Shown one piece after another: positions 16,541-24,596 of a stretch of 64,000 nt of DNA. Within the stretch, counting starts at the first letter, position 1. Each line of letters starts with the position of its first letter. The notes under the pieces were generated by a model. That model was not told the DNA's origin and did no database searches. It saw nothing but the letters and a program-made list of their open reading frames with translations. The position numbers and the translations under genes are program-made. Source of the stretch: Methylocystis heyeri (GTDB lineage: Bacteria; Pseudomonadota; Alphaproteobacteria; Rhizobiales; Beijerinckiaceae); the NCBI RefSeq assembly GCF_004802635.2, contig NZ_CP046052.1, forward strand, positions 2,542,001 through 2,606,000. The letters are read 5' to 3'.

Positions 16541-17008
16541 GCGTCGGGGCTCAGAGAGTCCGAAACGCCATGATGTGGGGCCTCCGGCCCAGGGCGATCG
16601 GGCGAAGGGCCCAATCCCTTCCCTTGACGGCTGAGGGAGTCACACCTCTCCTGGAGGCCGTCCTGGCCGGGCTTGTCCCGGCCATCCACGCCGGGACATT
16701 GGGGTTTCTCGCGGAATTGCGCGTCGCTCCTCAGATGAAGCGATCGTCTGGTTCCTCATCAGGCGTTGATTACGCAAAAACCCGGGAACCCCGCGGATTG
16801 AAGGCCCACTCCGAAGATTTCGCTGCTGCTCGGCGTGGATGACCGGGACAAGCCCGGTCATGACCATACTGGCGAATTTTCGAGATGTGTGAATTCGATA
16901 GCCGCAACGGGGAGGGTTGAGGCTGCATTATTATCGCAGGCCAATTTCAACCTTTTGGCCTGCGGGACTCATGCAATGCTGTGCCGGCTTGGGGGCTTTT
17001 CCGCTCAC
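16541..17008. other. Intergenic region dominated by an inverted repeat pair
   Basis: About 470 bases between convergent cobT and the 17009 gene carry no credible gene. Most of it is the repeat structure 16669-16868, and the remainder is unremarkable. Confidence 0.5.
16669..16868. repeat. Pair of inverted GGCCGGGCTTGTCCCGG elements around a 130-base core
   Basis: The left arm at 16669-16703 reads GGCCGGGCTTGTCCCGG then CCATCCACGCC. The right arm at 16836-16868 is its near-exact reverse complement (GGCGTGGATGACCGGG...). Each arm also contains a short internal palindrome. It resembles Rhizobiales intergenic palindromes and has no open reading frame of its own. Confidence 0.6.
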
Positions 17009-17767
17009 CTAATTCCGCCGCGCCAGCGACCGCAAAAATCCCGCGGTTTCGTCGGTCAGCTCCACATCCACCCCTGGAGCCGATTTCAGCAGCAGATTGG
17101 CGATGAAAGGCGGATCGTTGCGGGTTTCGGCCAGCGCCTCGCGCAGGATCGGCACATTGTCCTCGATGTGATGAAGAAAGGCGACGCCCTTTTCCGCGGT
17201 CTCGTTCCAGCGCTCGCGATGCCATTTCGCCAGAGGAAACATGATCTCGCTGGAAAAATTCGAGTCTCGCGCCTTCTCGAAGAAGCGCAGCCCCGTCATC
17301 CAGTTTTCCTTGGCGCGCATGGGCGGGGGCAGCGGATCGCCGGCCAGCATCTTCCTGCCCGCCTGACCCACCGCGTCTTCGAGCGTCGCCGGCTCGTCGC
17401 TGGTGGAGCGAAACGGCCACAGCGCCACCGAGCCCGGAAAGTCCTCGCCCAGGCTTTCCTTCAGGCCGGTCTCGATTTTTTCGACCGCCGGCTTGTCGCC
17501 GCTGAGCGCGGCGGTCATGCAGAAGGCGAATACGGCGTCCCTGGCGTATTTGGTCGCCACGCCGCCCTTGAGTTCCTGCGGCGACAGTTTCGGCGGCGCC
17601 CCGTCGTCGGAGACCGCAGCCTCGCCCGCCTTCAGCGCGGTCACATAATGGGTGATTTCGAGCCAGCCCAGGAAACTGGAGACGAAAGCCTCCGGATCGA
17701 CGTAAACGATCGCGAGATTGATCGGCTGTTTGCGCTTTTTGTATTCGGCGACGACACGTTCGTCCAT
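17009..17767 (-). CDS. Conserved hypothetical cytoplasmic protein
   Basis: The 252-aa product starts at ATG 17767, preceded by GGAAG. It has no signal peptide or membrane helix, is mixed alpha-helical with many acidic residues, and contains no catalytic motif I recognise. Good coding character throughout (balanced composition and ordinary codon use) supports a real gene. It lies 103 bases downstream of fau on the same strand and may be cotranscribed with it. No function is proposed. Confidence 0.6.
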   Translation of the reverse strand: MDERVVAEYKKRKQPINLAIVYVDPEAFVSSFLGWLEITHYVTALKAGEAAVSDDGAPPKLSPQELKGGVATKYARDAVFAFCMTAALSGDKPAVEKIETGLKESLGEDFPGSVALWPFRSTSDEPATLEDAVGQAGRKMLAGDPLPPPMRAKENWMTGLRFFEKARDSNFSSEIMFPLAKWHRERWNETAEKGVAFLHHIEDNVPILREALAETRNDPPFIANLLLKSAPGVDVELTDETAGFLRSLARRN

Positions 17768-17870
17768 CGACTGCTTCCTTCCGCCAGAGTGTGCGCTCCG
17801 GCTGTGCGGAGGCGAACCTGACAGGGCGGAAGCAATCGGCGCGCCAAACTGCAAGACGAAGGCTCCCGGC

Positions 17871-18449
17871 TCAGCAGCAGCGAATGGTTTCGCGCTCGGT
17901 GATGATGTAGTCGAGTTTCTGGTCGTGCGGCTCGATGGGGATGGCGTCCGCCTCCTGCACCGCATAGGCGAGGCCGACCGCCGTTACGCTGCGCCTTTTG
18001 CGCAGGGACGCGAAAGTGGCGTCGTAGATGCCGCCGCCATAGCCCATCCTGAAGCCTTTGCGGTCGAAAGCGGCCAAAGGCGCGAAGACGATCGCGGGAT
18101 CGACGCCAGGCTTGTCCGCCGAGGGCTCCGAAAGGCCGAAAGGCCCTTTGGCCAGATCGTCTCCGGGCGAAAAACTGCGGAACACGAGGGGCTCGCGCAC
18201 GGCGCTCATGACCGGCAGCGCCACCGCGACGCCGCGGTCGCAGAGCGCATCGATCAGAAGCCGCGTGTTGATCTCGCTACGGATCGGCCAATAGACCGAA
18301 ACGACGGGTTTTTCGCCCTTCGAAAGCGCCTCCACCAGCGCGAGCCCGGCGGCGCGAATCGCGGCGGCCGCCTCATGGGCCTCGTGAGGCGTGACGAGAT
18401 CGCGTTTTTCGAGAGCGTGCCGGCGCAGATTCGTTTTTATATCGGTCAT
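17871..18449 (-). CDS. fau: 5-formyltetrahydrofolate cyclo-ligase
   Basis: This 192-aa enzyme (YgfA/MTHFS) uses ATP to convert 5-formyl-H4F to 5,10-methenyl-H4F, returning an inhibitory folate to the C1 pool. Family features are the basic N-terminus (IKTNLRRHAL), the VSVYWPIRSEINT strand and the FRMGYGGGIYDATFA nucleotide-binding motif. It follows the 6S RNA gene directly, the same ssrS-ygfA order known in many proteobacteria, so the two probably share a transcript. It also fits the C1-folate theme of the serine-cycle genes in this window. Confidence 0.92.
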   Translation of the reverse strand: MTDIKTNLRRHALEKRDLVTPHEAHEAAAAIRAAGLALVEALSKGEKPVVSVYWPIRSEINTRLLIDALCDRGVAVALPVMSAVREPLVFRSFSPGDDLAKGPFGLSEPSADKPGVDPAIVFAPLAAFDRKGFRMGYGGGIYDATFASLRKRRSVTAVGLAYAVQEADAIPIEPHDQKLDYIITERETIRCC

Positions 18450-18475
18450 TTAAGCAAACATGCGCCAGATGAGAG

Positions 18476-18628
18476 AAAGGTGCGGGCCACCTGGGCCGTG
18501 GGACATCGATCCCGGGAACCTACAACGTAGGTGGGCGCCGTGTGTCCAAGCCCACGGGCGAGGTCAGGAACAGCTCCCTTGGAGATCGATAAGGCCCCGG
18601 GGAATAAAGTCCAACACGCACCCCGCAG
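18476..18628 (-). ncRNA. ssrS: 6S RNA
   Basis: On the minus strand the sequence carries the hallmarks of alphaproteobacterial 6S RNA: TTCCCCGGGGCC, GGGAGCTGTTCCTGACC, TTGGACACACGGCGCCCACC and GGGATCGATGTCCCACGG, closing with a GGTGC/GCACC terminal stem. These fold as a long hairpin with a central bubble that mimics an open promoter and binds sigma70-RNA polymerase. It lies just upstream of fau, its conserved neighbour. The ends are estimated from the terminal stem and may be off by about ten bases. Confidence 0.9.
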
Positions 18629-18694
18629 CGCCGCATGATCAATGTAGCGTCGCCCCCGGCAAAACGCCAGAGGCTGAAAGCCGATCGGCTGCCG

Positions 18695-19312
18695 CTATTC
18701 CTTGCCGACGAATCTCGGATCGGTTGCGAAAATGGCCGCCAGCCCCTGCGAGGTCTTCATGACCCCCCGGCCCTGCGGCGTGATCTCCCAGCGCTCGCCC
18801 TTGTGGGCGAGGTTGCCGGAGCGCTCCTGCTCGCTGAGGCGGCGGGAAATCTGGCTCCACCCGTCGACATAGCGCGAAACGAAGAGGTCGCGCGCCTCCC
18901 GCTCGGTCAGGCCCTGCTCGGCGGCCGCGAAGCGCGACAGCATGAAGATCGAGATCGAGCGGTCCACCGTCACCGGGCCGAGCACGAAAAAGGCGCACAG
19001 CAGCGACGAGGAGACCAGCGCCGCGCTGACCTCCTCCATCTGCGACAGCGCCCCGAAGGCGCGGATTCTCTTCAAGCGATTGAGGCAGAAGACCAGGGGC
19101 AGGAAGCCCGCCGCCAGGGCGTAAATGCCGTCGTAGAACAGAATATGGCTGAAGGAGACGAGGCCGGAGCGCATAAGCGCAACGAACAGCGCCGCCCCGA
19201 TTACGAGCGCCGCCGCATAGAACAGCGCGAGCGCGAACAGCCGGGCGCCGAAGGAGCGCCAGCCGCCGCCGTTCATGGCGGCGCTGAGAGGAGTCGCGGC
19301 GCCGGCGCTCAT
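18695..19312 (-). CDS. Hypothetical membrane protein with winged-helix-like C-terminus
   Basis: The 205-aa protein has about four hydrophobic helices in its first 125 residues, including LFALALFYAAALVIGAAL, ILFYDGIYALAAGFLPLVF and SAALVSSSLLCAFFVLGPV. A soluble C-terminal part contains WEITPQGRGVM, reminiscent of a winged helix wing. Its ATG overlaps the stop of the upstream large membrane protein gene by four bases, so they are translationally coupled and probably act together. No known family is recognised. Confidence 0.65.
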   Translation of the reverse strand: MSAGAATPLSAAMNGGGWRSFGARLFALALFYAAALVIGAALFVALMRSGLVSFSHILFYDGIYALAAGFLPLVFCLNRLKRIRAFGALSQMEEVSAALVSSSLLCAFFVLGPVTVDRSISIFMLSRFAAAEQGLTEREARDLFVSRYVDGWSQISRRLSEQERSGNLAHKGERWEITPQGRGVMKTSQGLAAIFATDPRFVGKE

Positions 19313-21303
19313 GGCCGCACCGCTTTGGTCAGGTAAACCCGCGCGCGCGGCGAGGAGAAAGCCGGCTCGCGTTTTTGCGTCCAGGCTTCGGACGCGCCGA
19401 ATGTGGGGTCGGCTGCGTTCACCACAATGGCCTTGACGCCGTAGCGCGCGGCGAGCGCGTCGACCTCCTCGGGGCCGAGCGCCTTATTGTCGAAGATGGG
19501 CAGCAGCTCGGCGACGCGCGTTTTCACGGCCTGCTCCTGGACGCCGAAAAGCTGGCCGACATGAATGTCGGCGACGGCGGCGCGGCGTCTTGAATAGAGC
19601 CCGAACTCATAGGCGCGAATATGATCCGGCCGCGCCTGAACCACGGCGTCTTCCGGCGTGTTGGCGTTGACCCAATCCCAGGCGCTTTTTTCGTCGAGCG
19701 CCACGGCGCGTTCCTCGGCCGGCCACAGCCGCCAGGCCCCGACGCGCATCTGCAGCGCGCCATAGGCGACGCTGGCGTAACCGAGCCACAGCAGGCCGGC
19801 CATGAGGGGAGAGCGCAGATCTAGCGCGCCCGCGCGCACGGCGGAAACGGTCCAGAGCAGCGTCGCGGCCTGCGCGAACAGCACGACCCGCCAGCCGAGA
19901 TCGTTGTCCAGAATGACCGATTGCAAGAAGGACCCGAGCAAAAAGGACGCCGCGGCGCCGCAGACCAGCAGCAGGGCGGCGTCTCCCTGCAGTCCCTTGC
20001 GGCCGGCCTTTTTCCAGAACAGATAGGCGCCGACGATGAAGATGCCGAAATTGGCGCAATAAATCGCCATCATCGCCCAAAGCCGCACCACGACGTCGAG
20101 GGCGGGCGCGCCGGTCGAAATATCCACCATGTCGGCGTTGCGGATGCCGAAGGCGATCGCCGTCTTGTGATCCGGCGAAACGCGCCCGACGATCGTGAGC
20201 AGCCAGGGTGTGGCGAGAATCGCCGATATCCCGCCCGCCGCGACCAGCCGCAGGGCATCGAGGTAGCGGCGCGACAGCGCCAGCGCGCACAGCCAGAAAA
20301 ACGCCGTCAGCGCCGCGGCCATGGCGACATAGACCGACATTCCCGCCATGGAGGCGAAAGCAAGGCCGGCGAAAAACACCCGGCGCCGGTCGGCGGGCGC
20401 CGAGCCCGCGAGCGCCAGCAGGCCGATGAAAGCCACGCCCAGGGCGCAGACGTGATGCGGCACCCAGAGCGCGCTGTCGAACCAGGAGGTGACGCGCTGG
20501 GACCAGGATTCGGGGATATACGGCCATTGGCCCGTGAACACGCCTTTCGCCAGCACGAACAATATGTCGGGCCCCGAGGTCAGCAGCAGTGCGGCGATCA
20601 GCAGTCCGGGGCGCGGCGCCTCGCTCGAAGCGCCCGCGGCTTCGTCGAGACGCGCACGCGACCACAGCAGATTCATCAGCGCGAGCAGCGCAAAGCCCGC
20701 AACCGCGGCGGCGGCGTAGGCGGCGTGGCGCGGCTCGGCGCCGAAAAACCAGCCCGAGAGCGCGGCGACGGCGGCCGTGAGCGTGTAGAAGAAGTAATAA
20801 TAGGCGGCGCGGCCTTCCTCCGAATAATAGGTGGGGTTGACCGGCGGCGCGCCGGTTTGCGCAATCGCCCAGGTCGTCTCGCTGTGCTTGACGTAATCCA
20901 GCGCCGTGATGCTGTGCGCGACACCGCTGGCCCCGTCCGGGCAGTCGACGACGAACGAGAGGGCGACGACGACCCAGGCGGCGCCGCCCGCCAGCCAAAG
21001 CGCCCGGCGCGTTTTCGGCAACGGACAGCCGCTGCGCGCCAGCTGAGGAAGACCCGCTGCGATAGCCAGCGCCGCGAGAATTGGAATGGCTTTCGGAGAG
21101 ACGCGGCCGGCGAAGTCGAACAGGATGGGCAGAACCGCCAGGGCGCAGAGCAGCGCAATCCCATGGCGCTCCGGGACGCTGGCGTCGTCATAGCCGGGAA
21201 AGCGGAAAAACCGCGCGAACAGCCCGCCCGCCGAAAGCAGCAGAAGCATAAAGACGCCCGCAGCGGCTAGCGACGAGGCGAACTCGCCGAAGAAAAGGCT
21301 CAT
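19309..21303 (-). CDS. Large polytopic membrane protein, GT-C glycosyltransferase-like
   Basis: The 664-aa protein has roughly a dozen or more membrane helices followed by a soluble C-terminal domain of about 130 residues (from WDWVNANTPEDAVV). An early lumenal loop with DYVKHSETTW and a YYYFFY helix recall GT-C-fold glycosyltransferases and the DUF2298-type membrane proteins, but no diagnostic motif is certain. The start is ATG 21303 (CAGG eight bases upstream); the open frame continues upstream to 21741, but that extension is a ParE-like remnant and noncoding sequence. It is coupled to the downstream 205-aa gene. Envelope glycan synthesis is inference. Confidence 0.65.
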   Translation of the reverse strand: MSLFFGEFASSLAAAGVFMLLLLSAGGLFARFFRFPGYDDASVPERHGIALLCALAVLPILFDFAGRVSPKAIPILAALAIAAGLPQLARSGCPLPKTRRALWLAGGAAWVVVALSFVVDCPDGASGVAHSITALDYVKHSETTWAIAQTGAPPVNPTYYSEEGRAAYYYFFYTLTAAVAALSGWFFGAEPRHAAYAAAAVAGFALLALMNLLWSRARLDEAAGASSEAPRPGLLIAALLLTSGPDILFVLAKGVFTGQWPYIPESWSQRVTSWFDSALWVPHHVCALGVAFIGLLALAGSAPADRRRVFFAGLAFASMAGMSVYVAMAAALTAFFWLCALALSRRYLDALRLVAAGGISAILATPWLLTIVGRVSPDHKTAIAFGIRNADMVDISTGAPALDVVVRLWAMMAIYCANFGIFIVGAYLFWKKAGRKGLQGDAALLLVCGAAASFLLGSFLQSVILDNDLGWRVVLFAQAATLLWTVSAVRAGALDLRSPLMAGLLWLGYASVAYGALQMRVGAWRLWPAEERAVALDEKSAWDWVNANTPEDAVVQARPDHIRAYEFGLYSRRRAAVADIHVGQLFGVQEQAVKTRVAELLPIFDNKALGPEEVDALAARYGVKAIVVNAADPTFGASEAWTQKREPAFSSPRARVYLTKAVRP

Positions 21304-21353
21304 GGCGATACCTGAGGGTTGGGGACAGGAGGCAGTCCGTCGACGAAACGCAT

Positions 21354-21397
21354 TGTCGCAAGTTGATATGCTTTTGCGATTAAAAATGCGCTTTAGG
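21354..21397. repeat. Dispersed intergenic repeat, TTGCGAT family (copy 3)
   Basis: TGTCGCAAGTTGATATGC followed by TTTTGCGATTAAAAATGCGCTTTAGG matches the other copies with several substitutions. Confidence 0.4.
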
Positions 21398-21474
21398 CTT
21401 CTCGACCCCGCGCGATTTCCGGCCGCCTGAACGGAAAGCGCGCGACCGTTCCGTTTCAGCCCTGAAGGAATAGC

Positions 21475-21612
21475 AAAGGCTCTTAATTCGCAGCCCCCAT
21501 GAAGCATATGGATTACGTCGACGGTCTCGTCCCCGATCCGGTAGAAGATCAGGTAATGCGCGTGGTGGGTGGACAACAACCGGACTGCTTTGTCCGGGCT
21601 CCCGATCAATGC
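21475..21612 (-). pseudogene. ParE/RelE-family toxin remnant (C-terminal part)
   Basis: The minus strand encodes HAHYLIFYRIGDETVDVIHMLHGG, which matches the last two strands of ParE toxins (typically YxIFYRxxxxxVxIxRVLHxxxD). The N-terminal half and a start codon are missing, the frame simply runs on into noncoding sequence, and no antitoxin gene is adjacent. It is therefore a decayed fragment of a toxin-antitoxin locus. Confidence 0.5.
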
Positions 21613-21649
21613 TAGCCTGAGCCTTTGTTGGCTGATAGGGGGCTTTTTC

Positions 21650-22992
21650 ATGGCGTTTTTTGCATTTTCCCTAAGGAAAGCCGCTCGCGCCGTTGGGAAG
21701 TCTTTCTCCCTGATCTGCGGGATCGGACCTGCGGTCTCCACGCCCGCCGCCGCGACGGAAACCGAGACCGTCCTATGGGATTTCGACGGCTATTATCTTA
21801 GCAATCCAAAGAGCGGCCTGGTCTTCGGCCCCGGCGGCGTTCTCTATGGCGCGACCTTCGACGGCGGCGCCGGCACGGTGTTCCAGCTCACGCCGCCGGC
21901 TCAGGGTCAAACCCATTGGACCGAGACACGCTATACGCCTTTCGTGGCTCGTTCTGGGGAGAGCCCGAACAACCCAACGGCGATTTGATCCTGGGCAGCG
22001 ACGGCGCCCTTTACGGCATGTCGGTGGTCGGAGGCAAAGGCAACGGCACAGTCTTCCGCGTCGCACCGCCCCCTCCCGGCCAGACCCGATGGACCGAGAC
22101 GACGCTTTACAGCTTCACCTACGGAGCCGATGGAGCCTACCCGGGCGCTGGCCCGATCTTCGGCGCCGACGGCGCCCTCTACGGCACAACCGCGGTTACA
22201 GGAGTAGCCCCGTATCTCAATGGCACGGTGTTCAGGCTGGCGCCGCCGACGGCCGGAGAGACCAAATGGACTTTGACGACGCTTTACACCTTCACCGGCG
22301 GGGCGGACGGAGGCCAGCCGGCCTCCGGTCTGATCCTCGGCACCGACGGCGCCCTCTACGGCACAACCTGGTACGGCGGGACGGGGACCCATTGCCAAAG
22401 GGGCTGCGGAACCGTTTTCAAGCTGACGCCGCCGTCTCCCGGTCAAAGCCAATGGACGGAAACGGTAATTCACTGCTTTCAAGGCGGACGCGACGGCGTT
22501 TACCCTAACCAAAGCCTCATTTTTGGCAGGGACGGCGCGCTTTATGGAGTCACCCAACCCGAGATGGTCGCCGGCGGTTTCGCCAGCGGCGGGACGGTCT
22601 TCAAGCTGACGCCGCCCCCTCCCGGCGAGCGCCAGTGGACCGAAACCGTACTGTACAACTTCAACAGCTGGAAGGATGGCCTCACCCCTTCAAGCCCTTT
22701 GATCTTAGATACGAGCGGGTCCCTTTACGGCCTGACAGTTGAAGGAGGCGCGACATCGTCTCAATCCTGCGGGGCGGTAGGGTGCGGGACCGTGTTCAAG
22801 CTTGCTCCGCCAACCTATCCGCATCCCCCGCAGCTTCAGTGGGACAAGACGATCCTGTACAGTTTCCATGGCGGCGACGGCGAAATGCCCAACGCCAGAT
22901 TGGTTTTTGACACCAGCGGCGCGCTGTATGGCGTAACCTTGTTCGGCGGAACCGGGGGCAATGGGGTCGCGTTCAAATTACAGAATAAATAA
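21650..22992 (+). pseudogene. GloVer-repeat protein, secreted, with a single-base frameshift
   Basis: ATG 21650 (AGGGGG upstream) opens a signal-peptide-like N-terminus ending in a TPAAA site, followed by seven GloVer repeats (LYSF..GADG, GALYGTT, GTVFKLTPP). The frame breaks in the second repeat: it reads WTET to 21927 in one frame and LYAFRG from 21931 in another. Restoring one base between 21927 and 21928 would give WTETTLYAF, exactly the wording of the next repeat (WTETTLYSF). The gene is otherwise intact to the stop at 22992, about 448 codons. The shift is either recent inactivation or a sequencing error. The function of the family is unknown. Confidence 0.7.
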
Positions 22993-23060
22993 CCTTCGGC
23001 GTTTTCAGGCGGGACGGACTGCCCCGGGCGCGAGGCAGAGAATGGGGCGGCGCGCGACCC

Positions 23061-23735
23061 TCAGGAGTCTGCCTGCGCACCGACCTTTTCATAGTCGGAT
23101 TTGGCGACGTCCTTGATCGCGAAAGAAACGATGAGGCTGAAGATCGCCGCCGACATGCACCACAGCGAATACCACGCCGCCCTGTTCTGTATCAGCGCAT
23201 AAATGAAGGCGCCCAGCACCGTCGCGCCGAACAGTTTCAACGCGCGATTGTCGGCGCCGATCAGCGGGACCACGGTCAGGCCCAGATAGAGGATATCCAC
23301 GATCAGCGGCGGCCGCTCGAACTGGGGGTCGTAAGCCAGCGAATGCTTCACGACGCTGACGTCGATTCCATCGGCGTCCGCCAGCCTGACCGCAAGATAG
23401 AGGGCGAGAAGGACGCCGCAGCCGGTCATCGCCGCCCAGATCTTCCGGCGCCGCGGGTCGGCCTCGGCCATCGTCGCTGCGAAAGGCGTCAAGACCGGCC
23501 AGACCAGAAAAGCGATGATCGTATAAAAATAGCGATAGAACTCCTCGCCCGCGAAAGGCCGCTCCAAAGACCACCAGACGACGCCCTCGACGAACTGATG
23601 CGCCGAGAAAACCAGCGGGAAGACCGCAAAACCCAGCATTCGTGGATCGTTCAGGCGGGCCTTGCGCACGGTCGCCGCGCCGATGACCGAAAGGGCGATT
23701 CCTGCATTTACGCTTGCTGCGAGAGAATAGCACAT
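23061..23735 (-). CDS. DUF6629-like membrane protein
   Basis: The 224-aa protein starts MCYSLAASVNAGIALSVIG and has a HQFVEGVVW segment, both typical of the DUF6629 family (usually MCFSAxAS..., QQLIEGVVW). About seven hydrophobic helices cover the sequence. Function is unknown. ATG 23735 is preceded by AAAGGCG. It is divergent from hslVU. Confidence 0.65.
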   Translation of the reverse strand: MCYSLAASVNAGIALSVIGAATVRKARLNDPRMLGFAVFPLVFSAHQFVEGVVWWSLERPFAGEEFYRYFYTIIAFLVWPVLTPFAATMAEADPRRRKIWAAMTGCGVLLALYLAVRLADADGIDVSVVKHSLAYDPQFERPPLIVDILYLGLTVVPLIGADNRALKLFGATVLGAFIYALIQNRAAWYSLWCMSAAIFSLIVSFAIKDVAKSDYEKVGAQADS

Positions 23736-23916
23736 TGATCGACTTCGCCTTTCTGAATATTCGCGCTCGGCCGAACAGAAAGGGAGCGCAAAAAACGCAA
23801 GCTCGTCGGATATTCTCGGAAATTAGCCTCATTTTTGAGCATTTCAACCATATGAGGGTCCTCTGCGGCGTCCGCGCAGGCGGAATGGTTTCGCCGGTCG
23901 GGCGCCCGACATTGCT

Positions 23917-23945
23917 CTTGCTCGACAGGCGGACAACCCCTACAT
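23917..23945 (+). promoter_or_regulatory. Candidate RpoH (sigma-32) promoter of hslVU
   Basis: CTTG at 23917-23920 and CCTACAT at 23939-23945 are separated by 18 bases, close to the alphaproteobacterial RpoH pattern (CTTG, 17-18 nt, CYTATNT). The position would give a leader of about 25 bases before hslV. Heat-shock control of hslVU is established in other bacteria; here it is inference. Confidence 0.4.
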
Positions 23946-23978
23946 CCGCAGTTCGGACCGGCCCCTCGCGAGGCGCGA

Positions 23979-24545
23979 ATGGAAAATAATCGACCCCAAA
24001 TATCCTCCGGCTGGCACGCCACCACCATCGTCATGGTGAAGAAGGCGGGAAAGACGGTCATCGCCGGCGACGGGCAGGTCAGCCTCGGCCAGACGATCAT
24101 GAAGGGCAACGCCAAGAAAGTGCGGCGCCTCGGCAAGGGCGACGTCATCGCGGGATTCGCGGGCGCCACGGCGGACGCCTTCACTCTTTTCGAGCGGCTG
24201 GAAAGCAAGCTCGAACAATATCCCGGCCAGCTCACGAGGGCCTGCGTCGAACTCGCCAAGGATTGGCGCATGGATCGCTATCTGCGGCGCCTCGAAGCCA
24301 TGATGCTGGTGGCCGACAAGGAAGTCGGCCTGGTGCTCACCGGCTCGGGAGACGTGCTGGAGCCGGAGCCCCATGAAGGCGGGTCGGTCGCGGCGATCGG
24401 CTCGGGCGGCAATTATGCGCTCGCGGCCGCCAAAGCCATGATCGACAGCAGCCATGACGCCGAGGCCATCGCCCGCCGCGCCATGAACATCGCCGCCGAC
24501 ATCTGCGTTTACACCAATCACAATGTGGTCGTGGAGACGATCTAG
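23979..24545 (+). CDS. hslV: ATP-dependent protease subunit HslV (ClpQ)
   Basis: HslV is the proteasome-like peptidase that works with HslU. The 188-aa sequence has the catalytic N-terminal threonine (T15 in [10 protein letters not shown]), exposed after cleavage of a 14-residue propeptide, and the conserved AGDGQVSLG and GNAKKVRRL segments that line the active site. [11 protein letters not shown] near the C-terminus belongs to the same fold. It starts at ATG 23979 and is followed 51 bases later by hslU; a candidate heat-shock promoter lies just upstream. Confidence 0.96.
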   Translation: MENNRPQISSGWHATTIVMVKKAGKTVIAGDGQVSLGQTIMKGNAKKVRRLGKGDVIAGFAGATADAFTLFERLESKLEQYPGQLTRACVELAKDWRMDRYLRRLEAMMLVADKEVGLVLTGSGDVLEPEPHEGGSVAAIGSGGNYALAAAKAMIDSSHDAEAIARRAMNIAADICVYTNHNVVVETI

Positions 24546-24596
24546 CGCTGGTCCGCTCTTGTCGGGCCGCCCGCGCGTTTTTGAAGGATGAAGACA

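Larger units (their letters stand above)
21304..21649. other. Intergenic region with toxin remnant and repeat
   Basis: This 346-base gap lies between the divergent membrane-protein gene and the second GloVer gene. It holds a dispersed repeat copy (21354-21397) and the ParE-like fragment (about 21475-21612), and must contain both promoters. Confidence 0.5.
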
